Source: Desulfocapsaceae bacterium
GTDB lineage: Bacteria > Desulfobacterota > Desulfobulbia > Desulfobulbales > Desulfocapsaceae
Direction of reading: 5' to 3'
Assembly: GCA_029934775.1 (NCBI GenBank)
Contig: JAOZLO010000244.1
Location: forward strand, 1 to 5,095
Length of the DNA: 5,095 nt
In this document: piece by piece, positions 1-5,095 of the stretch
Position numbering within the stretch: position 1 is the first letter of the stretch
How the letters are laid out: every line of letters starts with the position of its first letter
Program-made: the position numbers and the translations under genes
Notes under the pieces: model-generated
What the model was told of the DNA's origin: nothing
Database searches by the model: none
What the model saw: only the letters and a program-made list of their open reading frames with translations

Positions 1-363
1 ACCAATAAATGAGAAGAGCAAGGCGGCGGCTGCAAGACCATTCTGCACCGGTTCGGCCAGAGCAAAACCAAATACTATAGAACCGTAGAAGATAAAATCG
101 AGCACAATATCGAGAAAGCCACCGCTGTCTGTAGGACCAACCAGCCGGGCCAGTTCTCCATCAAGGCCATCAGCCAGCCTGTTGAGCAATATGCAGACAA
201 GGGCAAACCAATACCATTTCATACCGAGGGCCGGCAGACAGAGAATCCCCACAACAAAACCGGAGAGTGTAACCTGGTCCGGTTTAACCCCATATCGCTG
301 TAACAGGCAGCCTCCCCTGTGTAATGGTTTTTTTATCAGCTGCAGGGTCCATCGATCAAGCAC
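1..363 (-). CDS. CDP-alcohol phosphatidyltransferase family protein (5' part, truncated by window edge)
   Basis: This is an inner-membrane enzyme of the family that transfers a phosphatidyl (or similar) group from a CDP-linked donor to an alcohol, releasing CMP. The 121 visible residues hold the family signature at about residues 55-78. DGLDGELAR is followed by TDSGGFLDIVLD, which gives the D-x2-D-G-x2-A-R and G-x3-D-x3-D pattern whose aspartates bind metal and the CDP moiety. The spacer between AR and the G is 7 residues, against 8-9 in PgsA-like enzymes; from memory, a GGFLDI-type subgroup of about 200 residues has this form. Hydrophobic segments flank the motif. The start is taken as GTG at 363, because AGAGG lies 5 bases upstream and no in-frame ATG precedes the motif. 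The alcohol acceptor cannot be told from sequence. The gene lies about 100 bases downstream of the K+ channel gene on the same strand and may be read through from it. The C-terminal part is outside the window. Confidence 0.88.
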   Translation of the reverse strand, partial: MLDRWTLQLIKKPLHRGGCLLQRYGVKPDQVTLSGFVVGILCLPALGMKWYWFALVCILLNRLADGLDGELARLVGPTDSGGFLDIVLDFIFYGSIVFGFALAEPVQNGLAAAALLFSFIG

Positions 364-368
364 TATAA

Positions 369-373
369 CCTCT
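369..373 (-). promoter_or_regulatory. Ribosome binding site for the phosphatidyltransferase gene
   Basis: AGAGG on the minus strand lies 5 bases before the GTG at 363. It decides the start, because the reading frame offers no ATG between the upstream stop codon and the catalytic motif. Confidence 0.5.
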
Positions 374-465
374 TTTACTTCCTCAGTTTTCTCTCAACAC
401 ACATTAAACTCGTAAAGGATAAAATTTCAGATGGCTAAGTAAAAAACTTCATATTCCATCCATTT

Positions 466-2151
466 TTAAAAAAGTTTTAAAAACCGCTGTTCAGATTCTG
501 TAGTACCAATAAGGATAAGTTCATCCTCTCCATCCAGCGGCAACGCAGGATCGGGGCCAACTACCAGCCCCTCTCTTTTTTTCAAGGCTATAACACTGCA
601 ACCGGTTGATTCTCTGATATTGCTTTTGATAAGAGTTTTGCCTGCCAGAGATCTCGGCACTGATAAATTAAAAATATTGAGTCCCTCTGTGAACATCGAA
701 ATTTCATCAGGATTAAGAACATTTATAATGCTGTTTGCCCCCATTGATGCATAGGATAATACCAGATCAGCCCCGGCCATATGCAGTTTGGCTACACTGC
801 GCTCATTGGTTGCACGGGTGATGATCTGAACTTTAGGTCGAAGCTGGCGGCAATAAAAGGTCAGATAGATATTAATCGCATCATTATGAGTGGTTATAAT
901 AATCGTCCTCACCTTTTTGACCCCTGCCCTCTCCAGCACATCAAGATCCGCCGCATCCCCATTGATAAAGTTGTCGCCCTTACCGGCCACAAGATTAGGC
1001 CTTTTTTCAATAATTTTATATCCCATTCCCTGTTTTTCAACTGTTTCTGCTACAGCGAGCCCAACGCGGCCACCTCCCAGAATTAACACAGAGGCATCGG
1101 AGACATGGGAAATAGCAAAAATATTTTCAAAAGCAGTCAGCTGCTCCATCGTTCCTGCAAGGAGGAGCACCGTTGTTGATTTAATCAATGTCTGCGGTCC
1201 GGGAATTTCAAACTTCCCCTTTTCCCACAAACCTATCATGATGGCACCGGTCTTCTGCCTGATATCGGTGTTAATCAGAACTTTCCCCCCCAGAGAAGTC
1301 TGAGTGGTTGAAATCTCACCTATATACAACTTGTCGAAACTTGAAACGATATTGATTGCTCTGCCCAGCCCGTGGGTGCGCTCCCCCATCAGATTTCCCA
1401 ACATTTTCATGAATTGAAAAACCCGCATGTTACCGGGAAACTCTAAAATATCAAGAGAGTGGCTGTTATCAGCACTGGTAACAATGGGGACCATACTTGT
1501 AATTTCTCTTACTGTAAAAGCGATGGAGGTATTTACCAGATCATCATTCGTGGCAACAACAAGTGCTGCATTTTCCACACGAAGGCGAAGATATGTGTCA
1601 GGGTCGTCAGGGTCCCCCACAACTACCCTGTATCCACTGTCATGCAGTTCGATAGCCTGTTGTGAATCACTGGCTAACAGAACATACTCCAACTGTCGTC
1701 TCTCCAGTTTGATTATGAGTTTTTTGGTGATCGGATCAAGATTTGTTATGATAATATGTCCCTGGGTTTCTTCCGGCAGTTCTCTGGGAGCAAGGCTGTC
1801 GGACTGTGCCTCAAGCCAGGGAGCATAGAAAAACTGAATAAAGGTAAAAGGCAGCATGATAAGCAGTAACACAACACCGGAAATTAACACCAGGAGAGTA
1901 AAAAGCAGGCCTAAATCTGTTGAGAATGTAATATCCCCAAACCCGAGAGTTGACATGACTGTCAGAGTCCAATAGAAGCCTGTTATCCAGCTGAACTCTC
2001 TGCCCTCATGAAGCATGATCAGATGAAACCCAAGACTGTACAGTGCAATGATAGCTGCAATAAGACCAAAGAATTTGGCCAGCAAAACCATATTTCGCTT
2101 GGTGGTTTTATTCCTAAAGAAAAACAGCAGTTGAGATGGTAGATATTTCAT
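466..2151 (-). CDS. Two-TM potassium channel with tandem RCK (TrkA-N/TrkA-C) domains
   Basis: This is probably a ligand-gated K+ channel of the inner membrane. Numbered from the ATG at 2151 (561 residues), TM1 is about 22-45. A pore helix leads to the filter T-L-G-F-G-D at 68-73, and TM2 is about 82-108 with a possible hinge glycine at 92. A first RCK_N domain (about 131-250) and RCK_C domain follow, then a second RCK_N starting with GGGRVG at 359-364 and a final RCK_C ending at the C-terminus. The second Rossmann fold has a full glycine motif and an acidic residue after its second strand (IIEKRP), fitting a nucleotide ligand such as NAD(H) or an adenine nucleotide. The first has ITNLDP where glycines are expected, so it is probably not a classical nucleotide site. 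Tandem RCKs in one subunit are known from GsuK of Geobacter and from eukaryotic BK channels. The start is uncertain: a GTG at 2184 would add 11 residues, and neither start has a clear Shine-Dalgarno. The gene is divergent from the SDR gene. Confidence 0.92.
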   Translation of the reverse strand: MKYLPSQLLFFFRNKTTKRNMVLLAKFFGLIAAIIALYSLGFHLIMLHEGREFSWITGFYWTLTVMSTLGFGDITFSTDLGLLFTLLVLISGVVLLLIMLPFTFIQFFYAPWLEAQSDSLAPRELPEETQGHIIITNLDPITKKLIIKLERRQLEYVLLASDSQQAIELHDSGYRVVVGDPDDPDTYLRLRVENAALVVATNDDLVNTSIAFTVREITSMVPIVTSADNSHSLDILEFPGNMRVFQFMKMLGNLMGERTHGLGRAINIVSSFDKLYIGEISTTQTSLGGKVLINTDIRQKTGAIMIGLWEKGKFEIPGPQTLIKSTTVLLLAGTMEQLTAFENIFAISHVSDASVLILGGGRVGLAVAETVEKQGMGYKIIEKRPNLVAGKGDNFINGDAADLDVLERAGVKKVRTIIITTHNDAINIYLTFYCRQLRPKVQIITRATNERSVAKLHMAGADLVLSYASMGANSIINVLNPDEISMFTEGLNIFNLSVPRSLAGKTLIKSNIRESTGCSVIALKKREGLVVGPDPALPLDGEDELILIGTTESEQRFLKLF

Positions 2152-2248
2152 GATTATATGTTTATTAAGGGTACTTGAGACCACCTTGAGTTAAAATATA
2201 GGGAAGCACTTTTTCAACACCATAGCTTATTCTCCATATTAAAAATAT

Positions 2249-2254
2249 ATTATA
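2249..2254 (-). promoter_or_regulatory. Candidate -10 element for the K+ channel gene
   Basis: The minus strand reads TATAAT here, a perfect sigma-70-type -10 hexamer about 97 bases before the ATG at 2151. The sequence 17 bases further upstream (TCCTCC) is not a good -35, and the whole stretch is AT-rich, so a chance match is quite possible. The hexamer overlaps the left arm of the inverted repeat, which would suit repression if both are real. Confidence 0.28.
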
Positions 2255-2286
2255 AAATTCTTTTCTCTGCCGGAGGAATTTTATAA
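2250..2286. repeat. Perfect 11-bp inverted repeat, 15-base spacer (candidate operator)
   Basis: TTATAAAATTC at 2250-2260 is the exact reverse complement of GAATTTTATAA at 2276-2286. The spacer, 2261-2275, is richer in C and G than the arms. A shorter overlapping palindrome, GAATTT-TAT-AAATTC, spans 2276-2290, so the same half-site appears in effect three times. The position between divergent genes and over a -10-like hexamer fits binding by a dimeric regulator. The arms are AT-rich and no U-tract follows, so a terminator is unlikely. No regulator family can be named from this. Confidence 0.45.
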
Positions 2287-2431
2287 ATTCATATTTCTCA
2301 TTTTATTTGATTTCTTTCCACTTTTGAAATAGCTTGCCAGAGTCTTATTGAGAAGGGTATTCTACAAGATCAGCATTTTCTTTCACAAGGACCTGAAAAT
2401 CGCGACCACAATGGCTTCATATCCGAATAGC

Positions 2432-2436
2432 AGGGA
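2432..2436 (+). promoter_or_regulatory. Ribosome binding site for the SDR gene
   Basis: AGGGA lies 5 bases before the ATG at 2442. It supports that start, which also puts the Rossmann glycine motif at residues 11-17, the usual distance from the N-terminus in this family. Confidence 0.6.
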
Positions 2437-2441
2437 AATAA

Positions 2442-3575
2442 ATGAGTATAAAAAAAATAGGTGTCATCATAGGAGGTTCCGGACTGATTGGTGGCACTAT
2501 TGTCAACTATTACAAGACCCGGCACTATGAAACAGTTGACATTCGCGCCCCCAGCAGCAAAAAACTCTCAGTCAGGGAAGAAAACGATATTCGCAGTTAC
2601 CTCTTAGAGGTAAAACCAGACTTTGTCATTAACGCTTCAATGGCCAACCTGGCATCGAGTGAACAGCTGGCCTTTGAAGTGAACTTTCTCGGTCCTCTAA
2701 ATCTGGCCAGGGCGGCAACTGCACTGAAAATCCCCTATATCCATATCAGTTCTGCTGCATCCCTGCCATCGGGAACAGACCTGAAAGAAGAAGATACCCT
2801 GCCGCTCTCCCCGAAGTTGAATAACTATGCCAAATCCAAGCTGATGGCGGAAGCAACCCTGCATCTGATGGCGGAACAAGAGGGGCTCGACTACTCCTGT
2901 GTGCGGCTCGCTATTGTCTATGGCGCACACGATCATAAAATACAGGGCTTTCACCGACTGCTTTTCTCCATTGCAGACCAGTCAATGCCTGTTCTTTTTA
3001 CCAAAAAAGGCACGCTTCACTCTTATTCAAACGCCCGAAAACTCCCCTATTTCATCAATCATATGATCGAAAACAGAGAGGAATTTTCAGGCATTACCTG
3101 CCATTTTGTCGACAATAACCCGGTAGATCTTGCCAACCTCATACTGACCATAAAATCATACCTGACACTCAACTCTCCAAGGGAGATATATATACCCTAC
3201 CTTATGGCAAATACGGGCAGAAGGGGGCTCATGCTTTTATTGCGGTTTTTGAGAAAATTCGGTTTAAAAGCTGAACTTCCCCCCGAACTGATGTTTCTTG
3301 ACAATTTTTATAAATCACAGGCCCTCTCTACAGCACGTTTGGAAGCGTCCTCGTTCGTTGATCCAGCCCCGGATGAGTCTATCTTTACCCTGCTGCCCGA
3401 TCTGGTCACCTACTACCTGACCAGGTGGAGCCACCAGAACCTTATCACCAGTTATGATGACAGTTTGCAATTCAATGGGTCCATAGCGGAAGATTTTAGA
3501 CGGAACCCCGTTGAATTACTCAAATCCATTCACTCTAAAAGTATTGCTCCTTTTCCCGAAATGATAAAGGATTGA
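2442..3575 (+). CDS. NAD(P)-dependent extended SDR (epimerase/dehydratase or RmlD-like sugar reductase)
   Basis: This is a cytoplasmic oxidoreductase of the extended short-chain dehydrogenase family, 377 residues long. Visible motifs are a Rossmann glycine motif GGSGLIG (11-17), an NAS motif (N64), a conserved Asn in NFLGPLNLARA (N81), serines 103-104 after a beta strand (HISSAAS), the catalytic pair Y129-A-K-S-K133, and VRLAIVYG (154-161). The cofactor site and Ser-Tyr-Lys centre therefore look intact. Members of this family act on nucleotide sugars, polyprenyl-linked sugars or other carbonyl substrates. The C-terminal 200 residues, which set specificity, match nothing I recognise, so the substrate is unknown. 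The domain is longer than typical RmlD proteins (about 300 residues). The gene leads a close-packed run, with GtrA starting 6 bases after its stop, which suggests a sugar or lipid-sugar substrate. An eight-A run lies directly after the start codon region. Confidence 0.88.
   Translation: MSIKKIGVIIGGSGLIGGTIVNYYKTRHYETVDIRAPSSKKLSVREENDIRSYLLEVKPDFVINASMANLASSEQLAFEVNFLGPLNLARAATALKIPYIHISSAASLPSGTDLKEEDTLPLSPKLNNYAKSKLMAEATLHLMAEQEGLDYSCVRLAIVYGAHDHKIQGFHRLLFSIADQSMPVLFTKKGTLHSYSNARKLPYFINHMIENREEFSGITCHFVDNNPVDLANLILTIKSYLTLNSPREIYIPYLMANTGRRGLMLLLRFLRKFGLKAELPPELMFLDNFYKSQALSTARLEASSFVDPAPDESIFTLLPDLVTYYLTRWSHQNLITSYDDSLQFNGSIAEDFRRNPVELLKSIHSKSIAPFPEMIKD
3566..3571 (+). promoter_or_regulatory. 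Ribosome binding site for the GtrA gene, inside the SDR coding end
   Basis: AAAGGA lies 10 bases before the ATG at 3582 and within the last codons of the SDR gene, so the two genes are likely co-transcribed. A nearer ATG at 3575 overlaps the SDR stop but closes after five codons. Confidence 0.5.
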
Positions 3576-3581
3576 TGAACT

Positions 3582-4052
3582 ATGAATATTGATTCTGCAG
3601 CGCTTATCCAGTTTATCAAATATGGCCTGGCAGGGGGATTAGCCACTGTCGTCCATATCACCATCTTCCACCTTGTTGCCTGGAGAATTTTTCCTGCTCT
3701 GCAGGAAAAGGATCTCGCAGTACGTTTTTTCAAGCTCACCATTCCGGACATGACTGATGTAACACGGGCCAGAAACTCAATGATCTGCAATTTTGTTGCC
3801 TTTCTCATCTCCAATATGGTGGCCTACATAACCAACATCCTCTGGGTTTTTAAAGGAGGAAAATATCATTTTATTATTGAGATTCTCTTATTTTACGCTG
3901 TATCCGCAATCAGTGTTTTCCTTGGGACCCTGCTTATGGGAGTGTTAATCAAACGCTTTGGAATACTCACCACCTACGCCTTCGGTTCCAACATAGTCAC
4001 AGCAGTCATGATCAATTATGCGGTAAGAAAATTCTTCATTTTTAATGGGTAA
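3582..4052 (+). CDS. GtrA-family four-helix membrane protein
   Basis: This is a small inner-membrane protein (156 residues) of the GtrA/DPMS family, thought to help move or handle polyprenyl-phosphate-linked sugars in O-antigen glucosylation, arabinogalactan synthesis and related pathways. Family features are visible: FIKYGLAGGLATVVHI at the start of TM1 (about 11-34), NFVAFLISNMVAYITNILWVF in two stretches through TM2 (about 66-90), TM3 (about 97-121), and TM4 ending in NYAVRKFFIF (145-154). The long loop between TM1 and TM2 (about residues 35-65) is unusual, because these helices are normally joined by a short turn. It is charged and mildly amphipathic. The gene sits between the SDR gene and the outer-membrane factor gene. 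No glycosyltransferase is visible in the window, so the partner and sugar are not known. Confidence 0.9.
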   Translation: MNIDSAALIQFIKYGLAGGLATVVHITIFHLVAWRIFPALQEKDLAVRFFKLTIPDMTDVTRARNSMICNFVAFLISNMVAYITNILWVFKGGKYHFIIEILLFYAVSAISVFLGTLLMGVLIKRFGILTTYAFGSNIVTAVMINYAVRKFFIFNG

Positions 4053-4062
4053 GATCCTGGGT

Positions 4063-5095
4063 ATGATCAGATATAGATTTTGGCGAAAACTTCCCATATC
4101 AGTTTCACTCTTTCTGCTCGTGATCTGCGCCCTTTCCACAATATCCTGCGTTCAACATTCCGGCCAGGATCTGAACCCACCCCTCCAGTTCCCCGATCAA
4201 TTCTCCCTCTCTGGAGGTGAACCCGTTGACACCCGATGGTGGCTGGATCTGGAGGATCCTGAACTTGCCAACCTCATCGAACATGCACTCTCTGAAAATT
4301 TTTCTCTGCTTATCGCAAGAGACCGTCTCAGCGAGGCAAAGGCCTCTGCCAGACAGGCAGGAGCACTCCTCAGTCCCGTCGTTGACACTGGGGCCAATAC
4401 GGCTACCAGGCAAAATTACAAAACAGATAATACTGCTAATACTCTCCTGCTTGAACTTGCGGCCTCCTACGAAATAGACCTCTGGGGACGGCTCGCTGCA
4501 GTCAGAGATGCGGCTGTTTTTGACACCCGGGCCACCTGGGCTGATCTGCATACCGCAACCATATCTATTGCAGCCGAAGTGGCCCAGACATGGTACCGTA
4601 TAGTCGAAACAAGGCTGCAGCAGCAACTCGTACAAAAACAAAAAGAGACAAATGATCATGTCCTTGAACTCATAACGGTTCATTTCCGTACGGGACAGGC
4701 CGGAGCAGCTGATGTACTCCAACAGCGCCAGCTCGTTGAAACCAATAAAGCTGAGCTTGCCAGTCTCAGACGTACCCTCCGACTCTTTGAACACCAGCTT
4801 TCTCTTCTTCTTGGTGAAGTTCCCGGCAGCTATACATTTCCTGAATTTTCAACACTCCCTCTGCTGCCCCCACTGCCGAACACGGGATTACCCATCGACC
4901 TGATAACAAATCGACCTGATATCAGAAGCAGTTATTTTTTACTCCAGGCAGCGGACAAACGAACGGCGGCAGCAGTCGCCGACAGATTGCCGAAACTGAG
5001 TATTTCAGCAAAGCTTTACACTTCAGGAAGCCAGGCCAGCGATCTGTTTGACAACTGGTTCACCAATCTCATAGCCAACCTGGCAAGCCCTGTTA
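4063..5095 (+). CDS. RND-type outer-membrane efflux lipoprotein (TolC/OprM/NodT family), 3' end beyond window
   Basis: This is the outer-membrane channel of a tripartite efflux or secretion system, working with a periplasmic adaptor and an inner-membrane pump. The 344 visible residues of an expected 450-500 begin with a signal peptide: basic MIRYRFWRK, a hydrophobic core, then a lipobox-like TISC with Cys29 as the likely lipidated residue (Thr at -3 is permissive, not ideal). Family hallmarks follow: WWLDLEDPELANLI (about 59-72), an EA-rich helix, YEIDLWGRL (136-144), a long coiled-coil alpha-hairpin (about 165-250), RPDI (284-287) and a PKLS stretch (310-313) opening the second OEP repeat. 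The frame is open to the window edge. The ATG at 4063 lies 10 bases after the GtrA stop. An in-frame ATG at 4045 would overlap GtrA by 8 bases and add 6 residues; neither has a strong Shine-Dalgarno. The adaptor and pump genes are probably downstream. Confidence 0.93.
   Translation, partial: MIRYRFWRKLPISVSLFLLVICALSTISCVQHSGQDLNPPLQFPDQFSLSGGEPVDTRWWLDLEDPELANLIEHALSENFSLLIARDRLSEAKASARQAGALLSPVVDTGANTATRQNYKTDNTANTLLLELAASYEIDLWGRLAAVRDAAVFDTRATWADLHTATISIAAEVAQTWYRIVETRLQQQLVQKQKETNDHVLELITVHFRTGQAGAADVLQQRQLVETNKAELASLRRTLRLFEHQLSLLLGEVPGSYTFPEFSTLPLLPPLPNTGLPIDLITNRPDIRSSYFLLQAADKRTAAAVADRLPKLSISAKLYTSGSQASDLFDNWFTNLIANLASPV

Larger units (their letters stand above)
2152..2441. other. 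AT-rich divergent intergenic region
   Basis: About 290 bases separate the channel gene (leftward) from the SDR gene (rightward), and promoters for both should lie here. I see a perfect inverted repeat (2250-2260 with 2276-2286) and a TATAAT on the minus strand at 2249-2254. For the rightward unit no convincing promoter stands out; the best -35-like hexamer is TTGAAA at about 2323-2328, without a good -10 partner. A 60-codon plus-strand frame entering the SDR gene out of frame shows no protein-like features. No RNA gene is recognisable. Confidence 0.7.

Noticed and set aside
182..415. A 77-codon plus-strand frame across the left gene
   Set aside because: It is antisense to the phosphatidyltransferase frame, whose catalytic motif is unmistakable.
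443..478. A 7-bp AT-only inverted repeat with a short T run at the 3' end of the channel gene (AAAACTT and AAGTTTT)
   Set aside because: The stem has a single G-C pair and a loop of about 22 bases, too weak for an intrinsic terminator. It partly overlaps the channel's last codons.
781..1828. Several plus-strand frames of 68-137 codons inside the channel gene
   Set aside because: They are shadows of the minus-strand channel gene; their translations show no domain and have no ribosome binding sites.
2348..2530. A 60-codon plus-strand frame upstream of and overlapping the SDR start
   Set aside because: It has no good ribosome binding site, enters the SDR gene out of frame and has no protein-like conservation. 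The SDR start at 2442 has AGGGA at good spacing.
2697..3814. Minus-strand frames of 85 and 94 codons across the SDR and GtrA genes
   Set aside because: They are antisense to well-supported genes, with low-complexity translations and no family features.
4105..4794. A 229-codon open frame on the minus strand inside the efflux gene
   Set aside because: It lies antisense to a frame with clear TolC/OprM hallmarks over its whole length, and its translation is Cys/Gly/Ser-rich with no recognisable domain.

Overview
The window looks like ordinary chromosome from a Gram-negative (diderm) bacterium. The evidence is a TolC/OprM-type outer-membrane lipoprotein, a GtrA-type inner-membrane protein and a CDP-alcohol phosphatidyltransferase. 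Base composition by eye is moderate (roughly mid-40s % GC) with AT-rich gaps. A two-helix K+ channel with two RCK units in one chain is reminiscent of the Geobacter channel GsuK. Together with the composition, this makes a Desulfobacterota (Desulfobulbales-like) source my best guess, but it is only a guess. I see no IS element, tRNA, rRNA, CRISPR array or phage gene.

Layout: two genes point left and three point right from a divergent, AT-rich intergenic region at about 2152-2441. On the minus strand, a K+ channel with tandem RCK domains (466-2151) is followed after about 100 bases by the 5' part of a CDP-alcohol phosphatidyltransferase gene (363 to 1), which runs off the left edge. On the plus strand there is a tight run: an extended short-chain dehydrogenase/epimerase (2442-3575), a GtrA-family four-helix membrane protein (3582-4052) and an RND-type outer-membrane efflux lipoprotein (4063 to the right edge, truncated). 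The gaps of 6 and 10 bases suggest one transcript.

How the genes may work together: SDR plus GtrA resembles pairs that make and move a polyprenyl-linked or lipid-linked sugar. The phosphatidyltransferase on the other side also acts on membrane lipids, so the locus has a membrane-lipid or envelope flavour. The outer-membrane factor probably starts an efflux or secretion module whose partner genes lie beyond the right edge. The K+ channel is a separate ion-homeostasis function. The divergent intergenic region carries a perfect 11-bp inverted repeat with a 15-base spacer. It overlaps a TATAAT-like hexamer on the channel strand and is the best candidate regulatory site here.

I found no clearly new biological system. 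The leads most worth following are the SDR-GtrA-efflux arrangement, the long loop in GtrA, the degenerate first nucleotide site of the channel, and the intergenic inverted repeat.
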